This document shows, piece after piece, positions 17,979 to 25,493 of a stretch of 64,000 bases of DNA. The notes beneath the pieces are model-generated. The model made no database searches. It saw nothing but the letters and a program-made list of their open reading frames with translations, and was not told the DNA's origin. Each line of letters begins with the position of its first letter. Within the stretch, counting starts at the first letter, position 1. The DNA is from an uncultured Chloracidobacterium sp. (lineage in GTDB: Bacteria; Acidobacteriota; Blastocatellia; Pyrinomonadales; Pyrinomonadaceae): positions 186,001 to 250,000 of the forward strand of contig CAKZGE010000004.1 in assembly GCA_936914845.1 (NCBI GenBank). Reading direction: 5' to 3'. The translations under genes and the position numbers were made by a program.

Positions 17979-19436
17979 CTATTTTGTATAGGTTGTAAGC
18001 GGCTGCAGCTTAAGCCCAAAATCCTGAGGGTTCTCACCGATTATAGCCGCGGCAAAGAATTTAGGAACGTACTTGAAATTCTCTGCCTGAAATTGTTTCG
18101 ATAGTTTGTCGCCGTTCGCGATCAATGTCCAAAAATCACGAGGCAGCCCTTTATCTGATTCAAGTGCTTTGACCAAATTTGTGCTCAATCCGCCTTCGCC
18201 GCTGTTATAGCTGCCTATGGCGAGCGGAACACTGGCCGGGCCCGTGCCATAACGTCCGGTCAAGGCTTTCATGTAAGAAGCGGCACCGCGAGCCGCCGGT
18301 TCAGGCTTGCAGCGGTCATCCGGGCTGGATGGGGTCGCTCCTTTGACAAGCCCGTCGCTCGGGGTAAAGTGCATTTTTGCCGTAGCGAAGGCGAACTGAA
18401 ACATTCCGAGCGGGCCGGTCGGGCTTTGCAGACACACACAATGTTCCGATTCGATCATTGCCAGATAGAGTCCGATACGGGGGTCGGTGCCGCTGGAATT
18501 GAAAGCGTGAATAATAAAAGGAGCATTTTTGCTTGCTCTTTCATAGGTCACTTGCAGATTATCGCCAAAGCGACATCCGGAAAGCGGCTTGACCCCAATG
18601 CGCTTTGCGTATGCATCGGTAAAACTTTTTATTTTGTCCACCGCCGCGGGTGGTATTGCTTCGCTCGAAGAATTGCCGATCTGCTGCGCAAGCTTCATTG
18701 CGCGATCAGCCAGATATTGACGGCGTTCGCTGTCGGACATATCCAGATATTTTTTACCCGACGGCGGTGTGTACTGCGGCCCGCCACCGGAAGGAGGAAG
18801 CGGAGTGTCGCCCGGCACGCCCCCATTGCTGCCGACATTGCCCGAATTAGCGTCAGTCTTCGTGTCGGTGCCTCGGGGCGTTGGCGACGGTTTCGATCCG
18901 CCAATGTCGTCATCATCCTCTTCCGGAGCGGTTCCGCGATTCTGCACGACTTCGGGCCCGCCCGGGGAAATGACCATTGCGGCTATAAAAGCAACGGAAA
19001 GAGTGACGACCAGAAACGCTCCGGCGATCAACGCGATCGGCAAGATGCTGCCTGCCTTGATCGGTTCCGCCGCGGCCGCCGGCCTTGCAATAGGAGCCGC
19101 TGCAGCCGGGGCCTCAGCCGCTTCAATTTTTTGAGTCTGTCCGAAATGAGCGGTCATCCGGACATGGTTGCCAATGCGGATCTCATCGCCTTCGTTGATC
19201 GGGGTTCCCCGTCCATCAATGCGAACGCCGTTGACGAAAGTTCCGTTGGACGAATTCTCATCAACGATCCACACATTGTCGTCTTCGCGGTGAATGGTGG
19301 CGTGCAGACGCGAAAGACCGTCATCGGCAAAGCGTTGATCCGCTTCGCTGCCGCGGCCAAAAGACAGCTTCTCGCCGGTGAACTGTATGTCGCGTGTCCC
19401 TTCGGGGCCGGTAGTTGTGAAACTTACCTCAAACAT
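17979..19436 (-). CDS. FHA-transmembrane-lytic transglycosylase protein (paralog B, probably active)
   Basis: Of 485 residues, the first 100 are an FHA domain (GRGS 27-30, SRLH 42-45, SSNGT 62-66). A transmembrane helix follows (about 130-155), then an acidic and Pro/Gly linker, then a lytic-transglycosylase-like (SLT/MltD-type) domain (about 235-485). That domain shows the catalytic-Glu segment LAMIESE (Glu329), GPLGMFQF (341-348), the AIGSYNSGEGG motif (406-416) and the MltD-like FKYVPKFFAAAIIGENP (454-470). It should cleave peptidoglycan in the periplasm, perhaps opening the wall for the T6SS membrane complex. It starts 12 bp after paralog A. The fusion of a cytoplasmic phospho-threonine reader to a wall-cutting enzyme is unusual; the domain reading is from motifs only. 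Confidence 0.82.
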   Translation of the reverse strand: MFEVSFTTTGPEGTRDIQFTGEKLSFGRGSEADQRFADDGLSRLHATIHREDDNVWIVDENSSNGTFVNGVRIDGRGTPINEGDEIRIGNHVRMTAHFGQTQKIEAAEAPAAAAPIARPAAAAEPIKAGSILPIALIAGAFLVVTLSVAFIAAMVISPGGPEVVQNRGTAPEEDDDDIGGSKPSPTPRGTDTKTDANSGNVGSNGGVPGDTPLPPSGGGPQYTPPSGKKYLDMSDSERRQYLADRAMKLAQQIGNSSSEAIPPAAVDKIKSFTDAYAKRIGVKPLSGCRFGDNLQVTYERASKNAPFIIHAFNSSGTDPRIGLYLAMIESEHCVCLQSPTGPLGMFQFAFATAKMHFTPSDGLVKGATPSSPDDRCKPEPAARGAASYMKALTGRYGTGPASVPLAIGSYNSGEGGLSTNLVKALESDKGLPRDFWTLIANGDKLSKQFQAENFKYVPKFFAAAIIGENPQDFGLKLQPLTTYTK

Positions 19437-19448
19437 CTCGATCCTATA

Positions 19449-20987
19449 TTACATCGTAACACGATACAGCACTGAAAGCGGCTGGTCTTTTGCCAACCCG
19501 AACTTCTGCGGATTTTCTGCAACGATGCCGGCGGCAAAAAATCTAATGAGCTGTTCGCGTTCCGGAGCTGTTTTGATCGAGTTCCAAAGATCGAAGCGGT
19601 TTGCGGGGAGGGTGGATTTCCAGGCTGCGGCGTCCTGCGGAGATCTGCCGAAAGCGGCTGCGCTGTAAACAAGGTCGCCATCGAATACGCTATAGACCAG
19701 AAACTTAGCATAAAGTGCCGCAGCTTTCGCCGCACAGGCCTGTTTAGCGTCGGCGATCGTCTCTGTTCCGCATTGTCCGATATACCCGTTGGACGCCGCG
19801 AAATCGTTGGACATTTGCCATAGGCCTTCGTTGACACCGTTCTTAGCAGGAACGAATTTGCTGCGACTGAATGCGGTCAAATAACCAAATTGGGCCGGAA
19901 CGCCATTGTCGCGGTGGAAAGAAATGTTTATCGTATCGGCAAATGGTTCCGCCTTTGCGTAAAAGCCGTCCTGAGCATATTCGGCGGTCTTTTTCTGTAC
20001 CTCTTCCAAAAATTGCTTGTTCGAGATGTTGTATGGGAAATTACCCGGCAGCTGCTTTACGAATTGCTGGGCCATTGCTTGAATATCGATAAGCGAGATC
20101 GCTTTTCCGGTCGGCAAGGTTGGCTGCTGAGGGCCGCCGCCGGTCGGTGGTTGAGGTGCCGTAGGCTTTTCCGAACGTCGGGTTTCCAGAGCGATGCGAA
20201 CTGAAGGCTGATCAGCCACCACCGAGCCGTCTTGGTCGCGAAGCAGTACGGAAATAGTGTGTTCAGAGCCGTCGGACAATTCTGCGAACTCTTTGGGGTC
20301 AAAAGTCGCCGAATACGGCGATTCATCCGTTCTGGCAAATTCCTGTCCATCGATCATGTACGACGCCGATTGCACGCAAGCTCCATCTCGCAGATCAAGC
20401 ACGATCTCCGTAGCATCATAGATGATGTCAGCCGGCTCCGGGCTCGATATTGAAGCTTTTGGAGCACAAGACGAGCCTCTGGTGAAATAGAATGCCCCGG
20501 CCGCGGCAACGGCGATCACTGCAACTAAGCAAGTGCCGCCGGCGACCATCAGCATTTTCTTCGATCCGCCGGCAACCTCTTCGTCGTTTGTCGCGGCCAT
20601 CGCCGCTTCAGGGCTCGGATCATGGCTTTCGGAGCTATCGCCGCCAAACCCCGAACCGCCGGCCATAGCACCCGTACCGGTGGAAGAGCCCGAATCTTCC
20701 TTTTTCATCTCAAAGGTCAGTTGGCTGGACCCGCCAAAAGCGACCACATCGCCGTCAGAAAGAGCGGTTTCCGCCGTCACGGGTGAACCGTTGACGGTGG
20801 TGCCGTTGCTGCTGCCGAGGTCTGAAATAAGAAAGTCTTCGCCGCTCGATTCAATGCGGGCATGATAGCGGGAAACGTTGGAATCTGACGGAAAAGAAAC
20901 GGTGTTGTCCGCCGTGCGGCCAATACTTACCCTGCCCGGCCCCAGCGGGATCTCGCGATCATCAAATTTTATTGTTGCCGACGGCAT
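19449..20987 (-). CDS. FHA-transmembrane-Ig-like protein with degenerate transglycosylase-like C-terminus (paralog A)
   Basis: This 512-residue protein has an FHA domain (GRTA 23-26, SRYH 39-42, SSNGT 59-63), a Gly/Ser linker, a transmembrane helix (about 145-168), a periplasmic beta-rich domain that looks Ig-like (about 178-268, with a SYMIDGQEFARTDESPY stretch), a Pro/Gly linker and a helical C-terminal domain (about 300-512). The C-terminal domain ends FFAAGIVAENPQKFGL, as in the other two paralogs, and keeps GLWQMSNDF in place of the GMFQF motif. The residue at the catalytic position is Ser374, so hydrolysis is unlikely. It may bind peptidoglycan or hold a partner. Confidence 0.8.
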   Translation of the reverse strand: MPSATIKFDDREIPLGPGRVSIGRTADNTVSFPSDSNVSRYHARIESSGEDFLISDLGSSNGTTVNGSPVTAETALSDGDVVAFGGSSQLTFEMKKEDSGSSTGTGAMAGGSGFGGDSSESHDPSPEAAMAATNDEEVAGGSKKMLMVAGGTCLVAVIAVAAAGAFYFTRGSSCAPKASISSPEPADIIYDATEIVLDLRDGACVQSASYMIDGQEFARTDESPYSATFDPKEFAELSDGSEHTISVLLRDQDGSVVADQPSVRIALETRRSEKPTAPQPPTGGGPQQPTLPTGKAISLIDIQAMAQQFVKQLPGNFPYNISNKQFLEEVQKKTAEYAQDGFYAKAEPFADTINISFHRDNGVPAQFGYLTAFSRSKFVPAKNGVNEGLWQMSNDFAASNGYIGQCGTETIADAKQACAAKAAALYAKFLVYSVFDGDLVYSAAAFGRSPQDAAAWKSTLPANRFDLWNSIKTAPEREQLIRFFAAGIVAENPQKFGLAKDQPLSVLYRVTM

Positions 20988-21093
20988 CTTTTTATAAGAA
21001 TAATAACAAAAATTACAGCCGTTCCAATTCGCAGTTCGCGGCGAAAGACAGGCCTTGCCTTTAAATGACGGAGATCGCCGCCGGATTTTGCCT

Positions 21094-21663
21094 TTAGAAA
21101 TTGTTTGACGCGGGCGTGCCCTCAGACAAAATCAGAAAATAGACGGCCGCGGTGACGATCGCTGCTAAAAGAAGCAGAAACACCACCAGCACCACAAAGA
21201 TCATTAGCTTGCCGGAGCCGCCTTTAGCGGACGGGGCCGGAGCCGGCGTAACTTCTTCCATATAAACGAATTGATCGGAGATATCGGGCTGCGGTTCGAT
21301 CGCAATATCCGCGATCGAAGCTGACGGGCCGCTCGGCGGAGCATTCGGCGGAGCCGTTTGCACCGGTAACGCGTCCTGTTCGCCGGCCGGCCAATCCTCG
21401 GGGCTCTCAAAAAAGCCTAGGTCCGCAATGTCGTCGGGTGAAACCGCAGATTCTGCCGGGGCCGCCGGTTGAACCTCCCACGAAGCCTGCTTTTCAATTT
21501 CTTTAACGAAACCTTGCGGTAGATATCCGCTGGTCTGTTGAAAGACGGGCCGGGGCATCTGCCATGTTGAAGGATCGCTGGGCCCTGCCGCGCGGTCGAT
21601 ATCAGCATTCTGGTCGTCCGAAGGATTTGGGGTGTTCGAGCTATTCAGTTCTTGTTCGCTCAT
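21094..21663 (-). CDS. Acidic, proline-rich, tail-anchored protein of unknown function at the T6SS locus
   Basis: I do not recognise this 189-residue protein. About 150 N-terminal residues are acidic, Pro/Ala/Ser-rich and look disordered, with one aromatic cluster near residues 35-55 (WQMPRPVFQQTSGYLPQGF). A single transmembrane helix (about 152-176, LMIFVVLVVFLLLLAAIVTAAVYF) leaves about a dozen residues outside, so it should be tail-anchored with the bulk in the cytoplasm. Its place just before the three FHA genes, in the same direction, suggests it is part of the T6SS. The cytoplasmic Thr/Ser sites could be ligands for the FHA domains, but that is only a guess. Confidence 0.75.
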   Translation of the reverse strand: MSEQELNSSNTPNPSDDQNADIDRAAGPSDPSTWQMPRPVFQQTSGYLPQGFVKEIEKQASWEVQPAAPAESAVSPDDIADLGFFESPEDWPAGEQDALPVQTAPPNAPPSGPSASIADIAIEPQPDISDQFVYMEEVTPAPAPSAKGGSGKLMIFVVLVVFLLLLAAIVTAAVYFLILSEGTPASNNF

Positions 21664-21696
21664 CTCTGCGGTTCCTCCAAAAACTAGATAGTTGAC

Positions 21697-23064
21697 CTAC
21701 TTTTGCAGGTCAAGCAAGTCTGAACGGGTAATGATGCCGGATATCCGCTTGAAATCTTCGATCAGAACAGCAGGGTGTTCCCGCAAGTTCGATCTGATCT
21801 CAGCAAAGGTCGAATCAACCTCGATAACCGGAAAACTTTCTTCCATCACATCCGCAACCCTGGCGTTGAGAAGGTCGCGATTTTCGATCAATTTAACCAA
21901 GATCCGATTTTCGCGCAAGCTGCCAACGGAGCGCCGGTCTTCCAAAACCGGGATCTGTGTTATGCCGGTTTCGCTCATTTTTGTCATTGCCTCACTGACT
22001 AGATCTTCGGGCGAAACAAATATCAGCTCACGCGGGGCCGCCGCGTTCTTGGTTTCGGCGATCAGCCCGGCCGTAATTCGTTGCGGTTCAAGCAACAGCT
22101 TTTCCTTCATCCATTCGTCTGAATGAAACTTCGTCAAATAATGTTCACCAGTATCGCACACAATGAACACAACTTGACCGTTTTCATCAAGATTTTTTGC
22201 AACCTTTAAAGCCGCAGCGAAAATAGTTCCGGTCGAGCCGCCGCAAAAAATGCCTTCCTGTCGCGAAAGTTGGCGGGCAAAGCTGAAAGATTCGCGGTCC
22301 GTTATGTTGATGATGTCGTCAATAATTGCAAGGTCGGCGTTGCCCGTCGGCAATGCTTGCCCTATACCCTCGACCAAATACGGCGTTGCTTCGGGCACGT
22401 GTCCGGAATCTTTATAGGTCTTGAAGATCGAGCCGTACGGGTCGGCCCCGATCACCTTGATCTTTGGATTCATCTCCTTCAGAAAACGGCCCGTGCCGCT
22501 GATCGTGCCTCCCGTGCCAATGCTCGAAACAAAATGGGTGATCTTGCCGTCGGTATCTTCCCATATCTCGGGACCCGTCGTTCGGTAATGGGCCGCCGGA
22601 TTTGCCGGATGGTTGTACTGATCCGGATAAAACGAATTTGGTGTTTCCTCAGCAATGCGTTTTGCCGTTGCCACGTAATGGTCCGGCGTTCCGGGCTTGG
22701 CCGCGGCCGGGCAGACGACAATGTCTGCACCAAGAGCCTTTAGATACCGATTCTTTTCGACGGAAACTTTATCCGTCAATACGAAAATGCATCGATAGCC
22801 GCGAACGGCCGCGACCAGGGCCAACCCGATGCCGGTGTTGCCGGACGTGGCCTCGATGATAGTGCCGCCTTTTTTCAACACACCATTTTCTTCCGCCCAA
22901 TCGACCATCGAAATGCCGATCCGGTCTTTGACGGAATAGCCGGGATTGAGGCTTTCCATTTTAGCGTAGATCTTGGCTTTGATCTTATGCTGTTTGGTGA
23001 TGTTATTGATCTGTACTAATGGTGTTTTGCCTATAAGGCCGAGAATGTTTTCTTGATAGTTCAT
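21697..23064 (-). CDS. Cystathionine beta-synthase/cysteine synthase-like enzyme with C-terminal CBS pair
   Basis: Fold-type II PLP enzyme of sulfur amino-acid metabolism that replaces the beta-substituent of serine or O-acetylserine. The catalytic core (1 to about 325) has the PLP lysine in YSVKDR (Lys46), the TSGNTG loop (73-78) and the GTGGTISGTGR phosphate loop. A CBS-domain pair (about 335-455) follows, as in eukaryotic-type cystathionine beta-synthases, where it senses an adenosyl ligand. The substrate cannot be decided from sequence. It lies 33 bp upstream of the tail-anchored T6SS gene in the same orientation and so may be the first gene of the T6SS transcript, or may simply adjoin it. 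Confidence 0.88.
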   Translation of the reverse strand: MNYQENILGLIGKTPLVQINNITKQHKIKAKIYAKMESLNPGYSVKDRIGISMVDWAEENGVLKKGGTIIEATSGNTGIGLALVAAVRGYRCIFVLTDKVSVEKNRYLKALGADIVVCPAAAKPGTPDHYVATAKRIAEETPNSFYPDQYNHPANPAAHYRTTGPEIWEDTDGKITHFVSSIGTGGTISGTGRFLKEMNPKIKVIGADPYGSIFKTYKDSGHVPEATPYLVEGIGQALPTGNADLAIIDDIINITDRESFSFARQLSRQEGIFCGGSTGTIFAAALKVAKNLDENGQVVFIVCDTGEHYLTKFHSDEWMKEKLLLEPQRITAGLIAETKNAAAPRELIFVSPEDLVSEAMTKMSETGITQIPVLEDRRSVGSLRENRILVKLIENRDLLNARVADVMEESFPVIEVDSTFAEIRSNLREHPAVLIEDFKRISGIITRSDLLDLQK

Positions 23065-23103
23065 TGCAGCTTCGAATTCACGCAGGTTGTTTTTGGTTAT
23101 GCT

Positions 23104-23131
23104 CTGATAAGTTTAGCGTCAAAGCGGTCAA
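23104..23131 (-). promoter_or_regulatory. Candidate promoter for the CBS gene and T6SS locus
   Basis: On the minus strand, TTGACC (23126-23131) and TATCAG (23104-23109) are separated by 16 nt and lie about 40 bp upstream of the CBS-enzyme start. An overlapping alternative (TTGACG with TAACCA, 17 nt) is also possible. The -10 is imperfect, which would suit an activator-dependent promoter. Confidence 0.35.
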
Positions 23132-23132
23132 A

Positions 23133-23159
23133 AATAAAAGTCGAAGAATAAAAGTCGAA
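23133..23159. repeat. 13-bp direct repeat just upstream of the candidate T6SS/CBS promoter
   Basis: The 13-mer AATAAAAGTCGAA occurs twice, at 23133-23145 and 23147-23159, with one base between copies (14-bp period). It lies immediately upstream of the minus-strand -35 box, where an activator would bind. It may equally be a chance duplication in an A/T-rich region. Confidence 0.5.
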
Positions 23160-23186
23160 TAAATTGATAAGAGGCATTAAAAATAA

Positions 23187-23216
23187 CTTGACAACACTAC
23201 ACTCAACCTTTATATT
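23187..23216 (+). promoter_or_regulatory. dnaK promoter overlapped by a HAIR-type HspR operator
   Basis: A consensus -35 TTGACA (23188-23193) and TATATT (23211-23216) are spaced by exactly 17 nt. The same bases contain CTTGACA, seven bases, then ACTCAAC (23187-23207). This matches the HspR-associated inverted repeat CTTGAGT-N7-ACTCAAG at 5 of 7 and 6 of 7 positions with the exact spacing. An hspR gene is the third gene of the operon. HspR bound here would cover the -35 box and repress transcription until heat stress. The predicted 5' leader is about 80 nt. Confidence 0.78.
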
Positions 23217-23302
23217 TATATCAGGCTCAAGTAATATCGCATTTCATTGTCGTATTTAATTTTTTGAGCGAGTAATTTTAATTAAGCGGAGATAATACAA
23301 GA

Positions 23303-25234
23303 ATGAGCAAAATCATAGGTATTGATCTGGGGACGACCAATTCGGTCGTAGCCGTTATGGAAGGCGGCGAACCCGTAGTTATCACAAATTCCGAGGGCGG
23401 CCGCACAACGCCGTCCGTAGTTGCTTTCACTAAGGATGGCAACAGACTGGTTGGTCAGGTGGCAAAGCGCCAGGCGGTAACAAATCCTGAAAACACGCTT
23501 TATTCGATAAAGCGATTCATGGGCCGCAAATTTGATGAGGTGCAGGGCGAGATCAAGCAGGTTCCCTACAAGGTAGAAAAAGCATCGAACGGCGACGTTC
23601 GTATTGACGCTGAAGGCAAACAATACAGCCCGCCGGAGATCGCGGCAATGATCCTTCAAAAATTGAAACAGTCTGCCGAAGATTATCTTGGCGCGAAAGT
23701 TGACCGGGCGGTCATTACGGTGCCGGCGTATTTTAATGACGCACAGCGACAAGCCACCAAGGATGCCGGTAAGATCGCGGGCCTTGATGTGTTGCGTATC
23801 GTCAATGAACCGACCGCTGCGGCATTGGCTTACGGCCTGGACAAAAAGAAGGACGAAGTTATTGCGGTGTTCGATTTCGGCGGCGGTACCTTTGATATTT
23901 CGGTCCTTGAAGTTGGTGAAGGCGTGGTCGAAGTTAAATCGACCAACGGCGACACGCACCTCGGCGGCGATGATGTCGATGAAACTTTGATCAAATGGAT
24001 AATCGATGAATTCAAAAAGGATCAGGGAATTGATCTAGCCAACGACAAAATGGCACTGCAGCGTTTGAAAGAGGCTGCGGAAAAGGCCAAGGTGGAGCTT
24101 TCATCGGCAATGGAAACCGAGATCAATCTTCCGTTCATCACGGCTGATGCTTCCGGTCCAAAGCACTTGGTGATGAAATTGACGCGTTCGAAATTCGAAG
24201 CATTGGTCGAGCCGATCTTGAAACGGCTGATGCCGCCGGTGGAGCAGGCGTTGAAAGACGCCGGTCTTGAGCCAAAAGACATCGAAGAGGTGGTTTTGGT
24301 CGGCGGTTCGACCCGCATCCCGAAAGTTCAGCAGATGGTCAAGGACTTTTTCGGCAAAGACCCGAATAAATCCGTGAATCCGGACGAAGTGGTGGCCCTT
24401 GGTGCGGCGGTTCAAGCCGGCGTGCTTGGAGGCGAAAAGACCGACATTTTGCTGCTTGACGTTACGCCGCTGTCGCTCGGGATCGAGACTTTGGGTGGTG
24501 TCATGACGCCGATGATCACTAAGAATACGACCATTCCGACCCGAAAGAGCGAAACGTTTTCGACGGCTTCGGACAATCAGACCAGTGTCGAGGTTCATGT
24601 ATTGCAAGGTGAGCGTCCGATGGCCGCAGACAACAAGACCCTTGGAAAATTCCACCTGGTCGGCATTCCGCCGGCACCGCGTGGGGTTCCGCAGGTCGAG
24701 GTCACATTTGATATCGATGCTAACGGTATAGTGAACGTTTCGGCAAAGGATGTAGGTACCGGACGTGAACAGAAGATCACCATCACCGCTTCGAGCGGCC
24801 TGTCGAAGGAAGAGATCGACAAGATGATGAAAGATGCTGAGTCTCATGCCGGTGAGGACGAAAAGAAACGTGCGGAGATCGAAGCTCGCAATCGGTTGGA
24901 CGGCCTTGTTTACAGCGTGGAAAAAACGTTGTCTGAGAATAAGGACAAGCTTGACGCAGCAGCCGCAGGCGAGATCGAATCAGCATTGTCGGATTCGAAA
25001 ACCGCTCTCGGAGGCAGCGACCCGGATGCAATGAATAACGCATACGAACGGCTGCAGACAGCGTCGCACAAGCTGGCCGAAGTGCTTTACAGCCAAACAG
25101 CGAACGATGCTGGCAGCGGACAGGCGGAAGAACAAGCTTCATCTGCCGGTGCCGGCGGCGGCAACGCGGACGCAGCGGACGAAAACGTGATCGACGCCGA
25201 ATATGTCGATGTCGAAGACGAGAAGAAAGACTAA
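23303..25234 (+). CDS. dnaK: Hsp70 chaperone DnaK
   Basis: ATP-dependent chaperone that binds unfolded polypeptides in the cytoplasm with DnaJ and GrpE. The 643-residue product begins MSKIIGIDLGTTNSVVAVMEGG and keeps the nucleotide-binding motifs (DFGGGTFDISVLEVGEGVVEV region, VGGSTRIPKVQ), the interdomain linker before LLDVTPLSLGIETLGG, the substrate-binding domain and a Gly/Ala/Gln-rich lid tail ending in the EEVD-like DAEYVDVEDEKKD. A GCGGAG site lies upstream of the ATG. It is first in dnaK-dnaJ-hspR; no grpE lies in the window. Confidence 0.99.
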   Translation: MSKIIGIDLGTTNSVVAVMEGGEPVVITNSEGGRTTPSVVAFTKDGNRLVGQVAKRQAVTNPENTLYSIKRFMGRKFDEVQGEIKQVPYKVEKASNGDVRIDAEGKQYSPPEIAAMILQKLKQSAEDYLGAKVDRAVITVPAYFNDAQRQATKDAGKIAGLDVLRIVNEPTAAALAYGLDKKKDEVIAVFDFGGGTFDISVLEVGEGVVEVKSTNGDTHLGGDDVDETLIKWIIDEFKKDQGIDLANDKMALQRLKEAAEKAKVELSSAMETEINLPFITADASGPKHLVMKLTRSKFEALVEPILKRLMPPVEQALKDAGLEPKDIEEVVLVGGSTRIPKVQQMVKDFFGKDPNKSVNPDEVVALGAAVQAGVLGGEKTDILLLDVTPLSLGIETLGGVMTPMITKNTTIPTRKSETFSTASDNQTSVEVHVLQGERPMAADNKTLGKFHLVGIPPAPRGVPQVEVTFDIDANGIVNVSAKDVGTGREQKITITASSGLSKEEIDKMMKDAESHAGEDEKKRAEIEARNRLDGLVYSVEKTLSENKDKLDAAAAGEIESALSDSKTALGGSDPDAMNNAYERLQTASHKLAEVLYSQTANDAGSGQAEEQASSAGAGGGNADAADENVIDAEYVDVEDEKKD

Positions 25235-25252
25235 GCGTTGAGTCGTAAATTG

Positions 25253-25278
25253 TGAGCGGTGAATAAAGTAGCCGCTCA
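25253..25278 (+). other. Stem-loop between dnaK and dnaJ
   Basis: A 7-bp stem (25253-25259 with 25272-25278) with a 12-nt loop is followed by TTTTA. It may attenuate transcription after dnaK, giving more dnaK than dnaJ message. The U-tract is short. Confidence 0.45.
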
Positions 25279-25453
25279 TTTTACTAAAGTTTCGACGGTC
25301 AAAGCGAAGGTTCAGAGATGGCCTAGTCACGTTGATCGTCTCAAGCTTCATAAAAGCGAATTTGCTGAAAAGGCCGGTGCCGCTCTGCTAGCTTCGCAAA
25401 CGTTCGATATCGGGCTTGAGCCGGACGGATATAAAAACGCATTGATCGCTTGA
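25259..25453 (+). CDS. Doubtful small ORF between dnaK and dnaJ
   Basis: A 64-codon frame opens with a GTG inside the stem-loop and lacks a good ribosome site. The C-terminal half (AGAALLASQTFDIGLEPDGY) looks protein-like, but I know no family for it and dnaK-dnaJ spacers of this length are often non-coding. It is listed so the 259-bp gap is described; I lean towards not a gene. Confidence 0.2.
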   Translation: MNKVAAHFTKVSTVKAKVQRWPSHVDRLKLHKSEFAEKAGAALLASQTFDIGLEPDGYKNALIA

Positions 25454-25493
25454 TCGCAATAAATGTAGAAGCGGTCAAATAATAAAACTGTTA

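Noticed and set aside
18369..19475. Plus-strand ORF of 368 codons opposite the FHA genes.
   Set aside because: It lies antisense to the FHA/transglycosylase paralog B gene, which has clear domains, and its product is a low-similarity Arg/Cys-rich sequence.
23282..24847. Two long minus-strand ORFs (225 and 248 codons).
   Set aside because: Both are antisense shadows of dnaK; codon patterns of a strongly coding plus strand leave the opposite strand open.
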